Origin: Coenobita brevimanus
Lineage: Eukaryota; Arthropoda; Malacostraca; Decapoda; Coenobitidae
Assembly: GCA_032717465.1 (NCBI GenBank)
Contig: CM064664.1
Location: 2,660,969 to 2,724,968 of the forward strand
DNA: 64,000 nt
Direction: 5' to 3'
The notes under the pieces were generated by a model. The model was not told the origin of the DNA. It did no database searches and worked only from the letters and a program-made list of their open reading frames with translations. Position numbers and translations under genes: made by a program. This document shows, piece by piece, positions 1 to 10,295 of the stretch. How positions within the stretch are numbered: the stretch's first letter is position 1; each line of letters starts with the position of its first letter.

Positions 1-1
1 G

Positions 2-571
2 TTCATAGTTGAAAGAGAAGTAAACAAACAACTACCCTTCATTGGTATTTTAGTTACCCATTCAGGTAATTCATTCTCTGCCTCAGTATATAGGAAACCT
101 ACATTTACTGGACTCATGACAAAGTTTTCCTCTTTCAAACTCATTGATTTTAAGAGGAACTTAGTTGCTACATTAGTTCACTGGGCCTACCATATCAGCA
201 GTAACTTTCTTGATTTTCACTTGGAAATTCAGTTCCTTAGGGATATTTTATTTCGCAATGGCTTTCCATTCCGTTTATATGTAGGACAAGCTTTGGACAG
301 AATTTTGAATCCTAAACAACAGAAAATTATGGTCAAGAAAAAGGGTATTTACTTTTCTCTCCTGTTTGTAGGCAAGCGCAGTTTTGCTCTACCAAACAGA
401 GTAGTTAAATTACTAAAGGAATTTTATCTTCAACTTAACATAAGGGTTGTGTTTAAAGCTGGTCGAACAGTTCGGAGTCTTTTCAGGTTCAAGGATCTGG
501 TCCCTAAAGAGATACTGGCCTCTGTGGTATACAAATACGAGTGTCACTGCTGTCATGCAGGGGGACTTTGA
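2..571 (+). pseudogene. Penelope-like element RT, C-terminal part (5' and 3' truncated)
   Basis: The frame is open from the window edge to a stop at 569-571, so the true start lies outside. It reads LPFIGILVTHSGNSF and SVYRKPTFTGL, blocks that I know from the region after the catalytic core of Penelope-like reverse transcriptases. It ends in VVYKYECHCCHAG, the Cys/His-bearing lead-in to the GIY-YIG endonuclease of these elements. The frame stops just before the GIY-YIG core and the following bases do not continue it. The element is therefore broken here, probably by the LINE that follows. The fragment at 13855-14223 starts at nearly the same domain position on the same strand and may be the other half. 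The catalytic YxDD motif is not in the window. Confidence 0.8.
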
Positions 572-907
572 TAGATGGTTGTGGAGAGAGTAGATGTATG
601 TGCGTATGCTCTCTTCTCTAGCGTTCTAGGGCTGCCTCACTGGCATTAGTTCTTTTTTTTTTTCACCCTTCTGGTGGCGACTAAGTTAACTAGTTACTCA
701 TATTCCTCCCCTCCCTGTAGCTAGGTACAGTAGGTGTCTGTGCCATTACACTGAGTTTACCTTTGCTTGCTCGCCCACGGAGGGTTCCCCCCACTCTGGG
801 GCGTGAATAAACACGGTCGGGCCTCCCTGTAGTGGTTTGAGAGGGCAACCTCAGACTTAGGTGTTTGGACCAGGGTCATTCGTTCCTTGTTCGTTTTTCT
901 CCTAACT
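572..907 (+). other. Gene-free stretch, probable 5' UTR of the I-type LINE
   Basis: This stretch lies between the Penelope fragment and the first ATG of the LINE ORF1. It contains a T-run at about 651-662 and a C/T-rich segment. I see no coding frame of note. The exact LINE 5' end is not visible; the change from Penelope to LINE sequence lies somewhere between 560 and 660. Confidence 0.4.
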
Positions 908-2236
908 ATGGTGGATGCCCCTACTGCCTCCCCTCTCTTCAGGGGGGGAGGCAGTTCTGACCGACCCCTGATTGTCTCACTTACTGACGTCACAACTGAC
1001 TGTCCCCAGACTACAGCCCCACTTGACATTCCTGTAAATAATGCTACATATGTCATTCTCCACGCGACTGGTTCTACCTCATTGACTAGTCTCAATCCCT
1101 TTCTCATCAAGAAAGTAATTGACGGCTGTGCTGGTGAGGTTGAACATGTTAAAAAACTTGCTTCTGGAGACCTCCTCTTCAAAACAATAAACTCAAGCCA
1201 AGGTAAAGATTTGTTCAAGCTAACTAAGTTTCATTGCTACGATGTCAAGCCATGGATCCCTCACTCAATGAATTCCTGCAAGGGAGTTATCACTTGGAAG
1301 GACCTCATGGTACTGGATGAGGACGATATTGTACGGGAACTTACTGGACAAGATGTTATTGCTGCGCATTTCATTACCAGGTATATGGAAGGCATCAGGA
1401 AGAAGACCGCCACTATAGTTTTAACTTTTGGCAAGACCTCACTTCCCTCAAATGTCAAAGTGGGATATGAAATTTTAAATGTCAGACCCTACATCCCCAA
1501 TCCCCTTAGATGCTCTAAATGCCAGATTTATGGGCATGCAGAAAAGGTTTGTCGGGCTTCTCAGTCAGTGTGTGGTAGGTGTGCAGTTCAGGGTCATGAT
1601 GCTGAACACTGCACGTCAGAGTCTGTGAGTTGCTTTCATTGTAAGGGTGCTCACTCCACTTCCTCAAGGGATTGCCCAAAGTGGAAGGAGGAGAAAGAGA
1701 TCTGCACAGTGAAAGCCACAGAGGGCATATCCTATTACAATGGCAGGAAGAAGGTAAGGGAGTCGCATGCGACTCCCAGTCCTAATGTCTCCTATGCATC
1801 GTCGGTTATGTCCCGGCCTGTGATGTGCACGGTGGAGACTCAGACCGATCCAGACCCCAGCGATCCTGTCACTCACGTTGCACCATTGTCTGCTCCTACT
1901 ATACATTCCGACTATTCTTCTGACGCCCCTGCTCCATCTTCATACTCTCAGGCCACTGCTACTCCTCTGGTAGTGCGGCCTAAACAGAAGTCAGACAAGC
2001 TTGTAAAAACTAACTTGACAACCCTTACCAAGTCACGACCTCATGTCTTACATGCTCCTGGTCCAGCGAGGAAGAGAAAAGGTAGCTTTTCCTCGGGTGG
2101 CTCTGGGAGCCTCATTATTGATGAGCAAATGGAGGTTTCTGTCAGCAAGCACCGGGATAGGTCCCTCAGTAGTCACTCGCCTGTCGGCGGGCGACATAAG
2201 AAGACTAAGCATACTGGCCCCCAATGTAAATCTTAA
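908..2236 (+). CDS. LINE ORF1, Gag-like nucleic-acid-binding protein with zinc knuckles
   Basis: An uninterrupted frame starts at ATG 908, giving 442 residues. The frame is open slightly upstream but only with non-ATG codons. Near residue 200 it has three consecutive CCHC-type knuckles: CSKCQIYGHAEKVC, then CGRCAVQGHDAEHC, then CFHCKGAHSTSSRDC. That is the usual layout of ORF1 in I and Jockey LINEs, where the protein binds element RNA in a ribonucleoprotein. The C-terminal third is Ser/Thr/Pro-rich and ends in a basic tail. No stop or frameshift is visible, so this is the best-kept part of the element. The TAA stop is followed in the same frame, after five codons, by the start of the endonuclease frame. 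Confidence 0.8.
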   Translation: MVDAPTASPLFRGGGSSDRPLIVSLTDVTTDCPQTTAPLDIPVNNATYVILHATGSTSLTSLNPFLIKKVIDGCAGEVEHVKKLASGDLLFKTINSSQGKDLFKLTKFHCYDVKPWIPHSMNSCKGVITWKDLMVLDEDDIVRELTGQDVIAAHFITRYMEGIRKKTATIVLTFGKTSLPSNVKVGYEILNVRPYIPNPLRCSKCQIYGHAEKVCRASQSVCGRCAVQGHDAEHCTSESVSCFHCKGAHSTSSRDCPKWKEEKEICTVKATEGISYYNGRKKVRESHATPSPNVSYASSVMSRPVMCTVETQTDPDPSDPVTHVAPLSAPTIHSDYSSDAPAPSSYSQATATPLVVRPKQKSDKLVKTNLTTLTKSRPHVLHAPGPARKRKGSFSSGGSGSLIIDEQMEVSVSKHRDRSLSSHSPVGGRHKKTKHTGPQCKS

Positions 2237-2251
2237 ACTGACTCATTCACT

Positions 2252-2572
2252 GTGTTACAGTGGAATTGTAGAGGTCATAGGAATAAACTACAAAATATAG
2301 CAATCTTGCTTTCCATATACAGGCCAGATGTTTGTTTACAGGAGACGTGCCTGGAGGATCATCCTGATCCTCCACAGTTCAAACACTACCACTCGTATAG
2401 AAGATATGAAGGTCACGGACTTGCCATATACACACACAAATCACACCCACAAATGGAAGTGATTCTAAATTCTACTCTGGAAGCTGTCACGTGCAGAGTC
2501 AAATTTAATAACACGTATCTGTCGATTTGCTCTCTGTACTGTCCTCCACATGGTCTCATTGATAGTGATGCT
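2252..2572 (+). pseudogene. LINE ORF2, N-terminal endonuclease segment (before insertion)
   Basis: This begins LQWNCRGHRNKLQN, the first conserved block of APE-type LINE endonucleases, and continues through CLQETCLEDH, which holds the catalytic Glu region. It is in the same frame as ORF1 and no ATG precedes the WNCRG block. At 2573 the frame meets a TTAA and then an 1814-bp insertion. If the insertion and one TTAA are ignored, the frame runs on at 4395 into LVLGDFNTHH, the next endonuclease block. Confidence 0.85.
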
Positions 2573-4394
2573 TTAACCCCTTAACCGCGGGGCGTCACTT
2601 TCGTGACGCTTGGGAGCAAGGGATCATACCGCGGGGCATCACTTTTGTTATTCTCTGTTATTTTGAATTCGCCCAGGCTTTCAAGTGGTGGCTTGTATCA
2701 TCTATCAGTACTGCCAATGTCCAATACTAGTCAGCACTCATAATCTCATCTGTACTCCCATCCATTGTTGACAATTTATCCATTTCTTCCCATTCTTGAC
2801 TTCCCTTCCTACCTCCCCTTCATTACCCTCTCCTCTTGCCTGCCGGGCCATGCTATGCTAAGTAAATCTTCCCTGGAATTTTCCACTGATTTCATCCATT
2901 GAAATAAGCCCTATGCCCTATTCTTACACCGAAATATATATACAAAAAAGAAATAAGGTAAGTGATAGTGCCATATACCTGGAACTGGCTAATTGTCACC
3001 TGACAACACCTCACGTGCACTCATTCGCTAATTTTCGCTGTTTATTTCCCATTGAAATATGCTGTATAATCTAGTCTCGTAATAAAAATATATATAAGAA
3101 AGGAAGGGAGAAGCCTAAGCGATATTTACACTCACCTGGAACTACCTAATTTATTATGTATTGTCTAGATTTCCTGCCAATCATTTCATAGTGTATATAT
3201 TAGCAGCTGTCACCAGGCTGGCATTGGCAGCATTGCACTCCCCCTAGGCAGGCCACCACACTGTATTCAGTTTACTGTCGTCTTTCAAGGTGAAAGCACG
3301 TCGGATTCATGCCTGTCCAATTCCGCCACTTTTTAGCCCCATGCAAAGGGCCCTGTGACCTCTAACCCCTACTAAACCTCATGTGGAAAGATGTAAAAGG
3401 CTAAGTGACTGCTGTGGAACGTGACCTGGCTAATTTGTCGATGAAAATGATAGACAGTGACTATGATCTTTCTGGTGAGTAAAACAGTGCAAGTGGAAAT
3501 GTAAATAATGTGTAAATAATGTGTAAACAGTAAGTGAATGCAATGAATGTAAATATAAGTGAACAGTGGAAAATAGTTTTATAAGTTACTGCGTGACAGT
3601 GCATAACACAGTGTAAATAAAATAGAAATGTAAATTATGTAAATAAAATAGAGAATGTAAATAGAAATAGAAATGAGTAGTAATATAAGAATACGAGTAT
3701 ATATACTAGGAGTAATGAAAGTGAAAGTTTCACTCTAGCATGTTTGAATACTATGAGTTATGAAAGTGAAAGTGAAAGTGACAGATTCACTCTCAACGCT
3801 AGTATACAGGATGAGAAAGTGAATGCTACCTATTTTACTGAAAGAGAAATTGAATGCCTACAGTGACAATAAACTACTATTACTGAAGGAAACTTATGGA
3901 TAAAGACTGTAGGTATATATAAGTGTTATATAGTAATAGAAATATAAAGTGTGAGTGTTTTTATGAATAATAAATGACAGAACACCAGCGGCGAACGATC
4001 GGAAGTGGGAAGGTCATACGAGCTCATAATTTTCATTGCTTTCACAGTGTTTTTTTTTTTTTAAGTATGGATTCCAAACTATTTGAAAATCATAGAATAG
4101 TGTTTCTAGTGATAATATCAGGCTGTGGTAATCATATTACGGGTTGTCGGGAAGTTTAAAGTGGAGACTTCGTTACCCAACTTCAGAGGTCTCCACAAGT
4201 CCTACGGTACTAGACGAAGGCTCAACAAACATCCCAGGAGAAAGCTGAAGGTATGTGCCATAAGTATATTTAATTTTAATAGTCTTGGACTAATAACTGA
4301 TTTTTAGCAAATATTTTTAGAGAGTCTGTCGGAGCGCAAATATGTAGCGGGACACGCAAATCATAGTAAAACAAGCCCGCGGTTTAGGGGTTAA
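2573..4394. mobile_element. piggyBac-like non-autonomous element, copy 1 (inside LINE ORF2)
   Basis: The insertion is flanked by TTAA at 2573-2576 and 4391-4394. Its ends read CCCCTTAACCGCGGGGC on the left and, as the reverse complement of the right end, CCCCTAAACCGCGGGC. These are inverted repeats of about 16 bp with one substitution and one length difference. A TTAA duplication with CCC...GGG termini is the hallmark of the piggyBac superfamily. The interior (about 1.8 kb) is AT-rich with runs of GAAAGTGAAAG-type words and has no transposase-sized frame, so it would depend on a transposase from elsewhere. A second copy in opposite orientation is at 8514-10291. Confidence 0.85.
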
Positions 4395-6383
4395 ATTCAC
4401 TATTTGAACATCTTCCTAGGAATAAGTTAGTGTTGGGCGACTTTAACACCCATCATTATCAATGAGGTAGCTTGAGGATAGATTGTCGTGGGGAGCAAAG
4501 AGCCGACCTAATACTACAGTCCAACTTCTGTCTTCTGAACGATGGCAGAGCGACTCGTGTAGATGATCGTACTGGTAACTTTTCGGCCATTGACTTCTCT
4601 TTGGCCTCCCCTGGTATACATAAAGATTTCTCATGGGACCCTTATGACAACTCCTTGGGAGGTGATCATTTACCCCTCTGTCTTTCTTATACATGCGACA
4701 TCGTTTCGGCCCCTCCACCTGCAAAATTTAACTATAAGAAAGCAGATTGGGGATCCTTCTCAAGGATCGCCAATTTAGATATATCTGGGGAGACCATAGA
4801 TGTTAAAGTCGAAAATTTAACCAAATTCATAAAACACGCAGCTGAGGCTGCTATTCCCAAGACTTCTACAGTTCATGCGAAGTATAGAGCACATTGGTAG
4901 AAGCCGGATTGCCGATAAGCATTAAGGAAACGCGATAGGAGATACAGGATTTTTGATAGTCAGCCCACTGAGGAAAATTTTATTGTGTACAAACAGGCAC
5001 AGGCTGAGGCAAGGAGAATAATAAGAAGGGCCAAACGTGACTCCTGGCGGTCCTTTGTTTCCACAATGAGTCGTACTACACCATTAAGTAATGTCTGGTC
5101 CACCATAAGAATATTAAATAATAAAAGCCCATACTTCCCTGTCACCACCCTGCAGGTGAACAACACCATCTATGACGAGCCCGTGGACGTTGCTAACATT
5201 CTTGCCAGGAGTTTTTCTCATGTAAGTAGCTCAGCCAATTATGATCTGCGTTTTCAGCATCATAAATGCATGGCTGAGCTACAGATCATAGACTTTGCCA
5301 CAGAAGACGTAGACTTCCCGTACAACCAAGAGTTTACACTAGATGAACTGCTCCTTGCCCTTCAATCCTATAAAGACACCAGCCCTGGACCAGACACCAT
5401 CACATACGGTATGATCCAGCATCTTAATCAGGACAACCTGATTAAGATGTTAGCATTATACAATGAGATTTGGGCATCTGGAACGTTCCCAAACTCATGG
5501 CACTTTGCGCACGTCATACCGATATGAATCCCACTTCATTTCGTCCTATTGCGTTGACTTCTTGTCTATGTAAGGTCATGGAACATATGGTTAATAATAG
5601 GCTTCTTTTTGTTTTAGAGTCGAAGAAAATTGTTAAATGATCAACAATGTGGCTTCCGTAAATACGGATGTTCACTAGATCATTTAATGAATTTGGAACA
5701 TTGTACTGCAGAGGCATTTGCCAATAAAAAATTCATGATAGGGGTGTTCTTGGACATCCATAAAGCCTATGACATGAAATGGTGACACGGTATACTAACG
5801 AAGCTTTATGCTTATGGTTTAAGAGGAAATTTGCCTATTTTTATTTCAAATTTCTTAAGGGACAGGACTTTCTCTGTCAAATTGCCTCGTAACGTAACAT
5901 CGGATATATTTATCCAGGAAAACGGGGTGCCGCAGGGAAGTGTGCTTAGTCCCACTTTATTTAGTATTATGATCACAATGATATTCTGTCATCAGCTCCC
6001 ATCCTGAGGAATCTTAAATACTCGCTCTACGCTGACTATTGTGCAATATGGCACTCATCCCATAATGCACAATTTTCGGCTGGGTGGATTCAAGCAGCCC
6101 TTGACTCCGTCCACCAACGGGGCTAGCAGTGAGAATTTAAGTTTTCCGTCCGTAAGTGTGCTGCTGTAGTCTTCACTAATCGTAACGTACCTAATTTGTG
6201 CTTTACTTTGGATACTCAAACGGTACCTTTTCAAAATTCTGTAAATTTTGGGGGAATACATTTTGATCGTCGTTTCAACTTCAAAATTCATGTTAATAAT
6301 TTGATTGCTTGTTGTGATAAACCTTTAAATGTCCTCAAGTACCTAGCAGGTACTACATGGGGTGCCGACAGAAAATCTTTATT
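4391..6383 (+). pseudogene. LINE ORF2, endonuclease C-terminus and reverse transcriptase (decayed)
   Basis: This continues the LINE after copy 1 of the piggyBac-like element. It reads LVLGDFNTHH, then a stop at 4462-4464, then IDFSLASPGI and GGDHLPL from the endonuclease. The linker EARRIIRRAKRDSW is followed by RT blocks: SPGPDTITYGMIQHL, a frameshift near 5525, [32 protein letters not shown], and ENGVPQGSVLSPTLF. The active-site block reads YADYCAIW where the family has Y-x-D-D, so the second catalytic Asp is replaced by Tyr. Several further stops are present. The segment ends at KSL, where the reversed RTE-like fragment is inserted. Confidence 0.85.
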
Positions 6384-7383
6384 CTATCTATCTATATATA
6401 GCCCGAAGCCCTAATCCTGCACAGGGTGGCCGCAGACAAAACGCCTCCAAGTCACTCTGTCACCCACCATTTGACTACCCTCCCCCCAACTCCCCCCCCT
6501 CCCTCATATACCTCTCAACAACATCCCTCCATCTCATCCCCGGTCTACCCCTCCCTCTCCCTCCCTCCACCTCACCTACGTACACCCTCTTAGTTATTCT
6601 TTTATTCTCCATTCTCTCCACATGTCCAAACCACCTCAGTGTATTTCTCCTAATTTTCTCAACCACATCCACATCCACCCCACAACGTTCCTTCACTTCT
6701 TCATTCGTCAACCTGTCCCTCCATGTCACTCCACATGCTCCTCTCAAGTAGCTCATTTCCACTGCTCTCACTCTTGACTTGTTCCCCTCTTGCAAGGTCC
6801 ACGCCTCGCTTCCATACGTCAGGGTATGGATCACAATACTATCATGCAGTGACTTCTTAACTTCCATACTCACCTTCCTATTTCTTATCACTGCTTTCAG
6901 TGAACCAACAACCTTCTTTCCCTGTTGTACCCTTTCATGCACTTCATCCCCCAAAGTTCCATCCTTACTCATCACACTACCCAAGTACTTGAATGCATTC
7001 ACATTCTCCATATCCTCACCATCCATTCTCACTGTACATTCCGTGACTTCATTCCTCTCAAACACCATAACTTTACTCTTGTTTACATTAGCTTTCAGCT
7101 TCCTCCTCGTACACACTGTCCCAAATTCATTCACCAAACCTTGCAACTCCCATTCATCTTCACTCAACAATACTGTACGAGTATCATCAGCAAACAGCAA
7201 CACCGGAATCTTCCAAAACTCACCCTCATTCATTAGAGCCACCCCCACATCCACTGCCCTACCTTGCATCTCCTTTACAACCCCAGCCATGTATATATTA
7301 AACAGCCATGGAGACATCACACAACCCTGTTTCAGTCCCACACTGAAATCAAAGAACTCACTCAGCTCACCATCCACTTTATT
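6377..7383 (-). mobile_element. RTE-like LINE fragment (copy A1) with 7-bp target duplication
   Basis: This is a reversed, 5'-truncated insertion at 6384-7376. CTTTATT is present on both sides (6377-6383 and 7377-7383). Its 3' end, on the left, carries a short TATC/TATA tail, as retrotransposed LINEs of this type often do. Removing it and one CTTTATT restores the host LINE frame across KSLLMVYKSLIRSKLDYG, a well-known post-RT block. The 3' non-coding end matches the + strand piece at 20702-20996. Confidence 0.85.
6475..7376 (-). pseudogene. RTE-like reverse transcriptase, C-terminal 300 codons
   Basis: One open frame without stops runs from the truncated 5' edge to a stop at 6475. It reads GLKQGCVMSPWLFNIYM (RT motif), then LLFADDTRTVL with the intact FADD active site, CTRRKLKANVNKSKVM, FKYLGSVMS, and the tail [17 protein letters not shown]. 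The WFGHVERM tail after the thumb, without RNase H, is what I remember from RTE-related arthropod LINEs; the clade is tentative. The N-terminal endonuclease and first RT blocks are missing through 5' truncation, so the open frame is not functional. The tail ends in Gly/Arg-rich repeats. Confidence 0.8.
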
Positions 7384-8464
7384 AATGGTGTATAAGTCCC
7401 TTATTCGATCAAAGCTAGACTATGGCACACAGGTGTATGGCTCGGCATCCAATGCCACACTGAAAAGATTGGATGTGTTGTAGAATAATTGTTTACGAAT
7501 GTGTCTTGGAGCCATCTGGTGTACCGGTGTAGCTTGTATGGAAGTGGAGGTGAATATGCCTCCCCTCCGTATTTGCCGTGACCACCTGGCTTGGTCCTAT
7601 GTACTCAGAACATCGAGGAAACGTAATATCGCAATGTGGCCTGTACCCTCCTGCGTCAATACTACCATCTTCTGTGGGGGGTGCGTCGGCCACTTACTAA
7701 CTCAGGAGCTTGGTGTGGACCTCAGTGACCGTGACAAGTTGGTGTTTAAGAATACCGCGTCCTGCGAGCCATCCGGCTTTACTGTTGATGTATCATGGCT
7801 CCCAGCACCAGAGACCAAGACGCTGGAGGCAGAGGTCCACCATTTGTTTCATAATATCATCATTTGTCACTTGGGTTCCCACCACTTGTGCACCGACGGC
7901 TCCAAGTCGCGTGAATGTGTGGGTGTAAGTGTATGGTCGACTGAATGTACTCAGGTATCAGTTGCCGAATCATACATCTGTGTTTACCTCCAAACGTTTT
8001 GCTATTGACAAAGCCATAGACTATGCTCTCAGGTCTAGGCATGACTCATTTATCATATTTTCGGATTCAAAATCAGCCCTCCAGGCAATTGCATCTTGTA
8101 CTACAGACTCTCACGAGATCCAGGGCCGCATCATTAATAAGTTGCATTCATGCAACAAGTAATTCACGCTGATCTGGGTGCCTGGTCATTGTTGTATCAA
8201 CGGCAATGAGCAGGCTGACTTACTTGGAAAGTCGGCTGTAGTGCTCGAGGAGACTTGGGACATTCCTCGTGATCTACGGTCGAGTCTCTCTCTCTCGGAA
8301 AGAAATCAATAAATCTTTTGTGGCAAGGTCAGTGGACCAGACTAATATTGGAACGTGTAAGCCATACCTGGCCGACTGGGACACTGCCAATCGTAACAGT
8401 CGCCTTGAAGAAAAAGTGTTGGCCCGCTTATGGCTTAATGCCACCATATTAACACATATGAAAA
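7384..8464 (+). pseudogene. LINE ORF2, post-RT region and RNase H domain (decayed)
   Basis: The I-type LINE resumes here after the reversed insertion, with MVYKSLIRSKLDYG, then a stop near 7481 and RKRNIAMWPVPSC. RNase H follows in broken frames: LCTDGSKSRECVGVSVW (first Asp), FIIFSDSKSALQAI (third acidic block), and WVPGHCCINGNEQADLLGK (His-containing last motif). All RNase H hallmark residues are readable but in different frames, with stops at about 8007 and 8160. The segment ends at LNATILTHMK, where LINE copy B1 is inserted. ATATGAAAA (8456-8464) is the left target duplication. Confidence 0.85.
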
Positions 8465-8509
8465 CTTTCACTGATCCACCTGGTGAACAAACCTTCATCT
8501 TTTCTATCC

Positions 8510-10295
8510 TTAACCCCTACACCGCGGGCATGTTTACCAATGTTTTGCGTGTGCCGTGGGGTTATTCAGGCTCTGACAGACTCTCAAAAAATATTTGCCA
8601 ATCATCAGTTATTAGTCCTAGAATATTAATATTACATATGCTTATGGCACGTACCTTCAGCTTTCTCCTGGAATGTTTGTTGAGCCTTCGTCAGTTACCG
8701 AACGACTTGTGGAGACCTTTGAAGTTGGGTAACGAAGTCTCCACTTTACACTTCCCGACAACCCGTAATATAATTACCACAGCCAGATATTAACACTATA
8801 AACACTACTCTATGATTTTCAAGTAGTTTGGGATCCATACTCCAAAAAAAAAACTACTATGAAAGCAATGAAAATTACGAGCGCGTCTGACCGTCGCACT
8901 TGCGCTAGTTCGCTCTTGGTACTCTGTCATTTATTATTCATAAAACACCTCACACTTTATATTTCTATTACTATATAACACTTATTTATATCTACAGTCT
9001 TTATCCATAAGTTTCCTTCAGTAGTATTAGTTTATTGTCACTGTAGGAATTCAATTTCTTTCAGTAAAATACGTAGCATTCACTTTCTCGTCCTGTATAC
9101 TAGCACTGAGAGTCAATGTCACTTTCACCTTCACTCTCATAACTCATAGTATTCAGACATGCTAGAGTGAAACTTTCACTTTCATTACTCCTACGGTATA
9201 TACTCGTATTCTTATAATACTACTCATTTACATTTCTATTTACGTTCTCAATTTTATTTACGTTATTTACATTTCTATTTTATTTACACTGTGTTATGCA
9301 CTGTCACTTGAAGTAACTTATAAAACTATTTTCCACTGTTCACGTATATTTACATTCATTACTTTCACTTGCTGTTTACACATTATTTACACATTATTTA
9401 CAATTCCACTTGCACTGTTTTACTCAATAGAAAGATCATAGTCACTCTTTTATCAATTGTCAGTCCTTTACCTCTTTCCACACGAGGTTTAGTAGGGGGT
9501 AAAAGTCACAGGGCCTTTTGCATGGGGGTGAAAAGTCCCTGAAGCTAGCAAGATCGAACAGACATACCTCCACGTTGGAAGATGAGAGTGAACTGATAAG
9601 GGTGGGCTGGGGTGGTGGCCTACCTAGGGAAATTCATTACTGCCAACGTTAGCCTCTTGACACAGCTAATATATAGCAGTGAAATGATTGGCAGGAAATC
9701 TAGACAATACATTATAAATTAGGTAGTTCCAGGTGAATGTAAATATCACTTAGGCTTCTCCCTTCCCTCCTTATATGTATATTTATAACGAAAATAGATT
9801 ATACGGCATATTTCAAAGGGAAATAAACAGCGAAAATTAGCGAACGAGTGCACGTGAGGTGTTCTCAGGTGATAATTAGCCAATTCCAGGTGTATGGCAC
9901 TCTCACTTACCTTATTTCTTTCTTGTATATATTATTTGGTATAAAAATAGGGCATAGGGCTTATTTCAATGGATGAAATCAGTGAAAAATTCCAGGGAAG
10001 ATTTACTTAGCATAGCACGGCCGGGCAGGTGAGAGGATAGGGTAATGGAGGGGGGGTAGGGAGGGAAGTCAAGAACGGGGAGAAATGGCTAAATTGTCAA
10101 CAATGGATGGGAGTACAGATGAGATTAGGAGTGCTGACTAGTGTTGGACATTGGGAGTACTGATAGATGATACAAGCCCCCACTTGGAAGCCCGGGTGAA
10201 TTCAAAATAACACAGAATCACAAAAGCGACGCCCTGCGGTATGATCCCTTGTTACCAAGCATCACGAAAGTGACGCCCCACGGTTAAGGGGTTAA
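8510..10295. mobile_element. piggyBac-like non-autonomous element, copy 2 (inverted relative to copy 1)
   Basis: The flanks are TTAA at 8510-8513 and 10292-10295, with the element at 8514-10291. The ends match copy 1 in reverse orientation: the right end reads, as reverse complement, CCCCTTAACCGTGGGGCG. The interior is the reverse complement of copy 1 with frequent substitutions, and no transposase frame is visible. The unfilled target is preserved elsewhere in this window: LINE copy B4 reads CTATCCTTAATGACCTAGAG at 32449-32468. B1 has the same words on either side of this element with TTAA doubled. Confidence 0.88.

Noticed and set aside
757..1218. 153-codon minus-strand frame opposite LINE ORF1
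   Set aside because: It is a shadow of ORF1; it has no recognisable motif and overlaps a frame with clear zinc knuckles.
3974..4307. Small frames within the piggyBac-like element as a transposase
   Set aside because: They are about 60 codons long, not shared in frame with the second copy, and show no transposase motifs.
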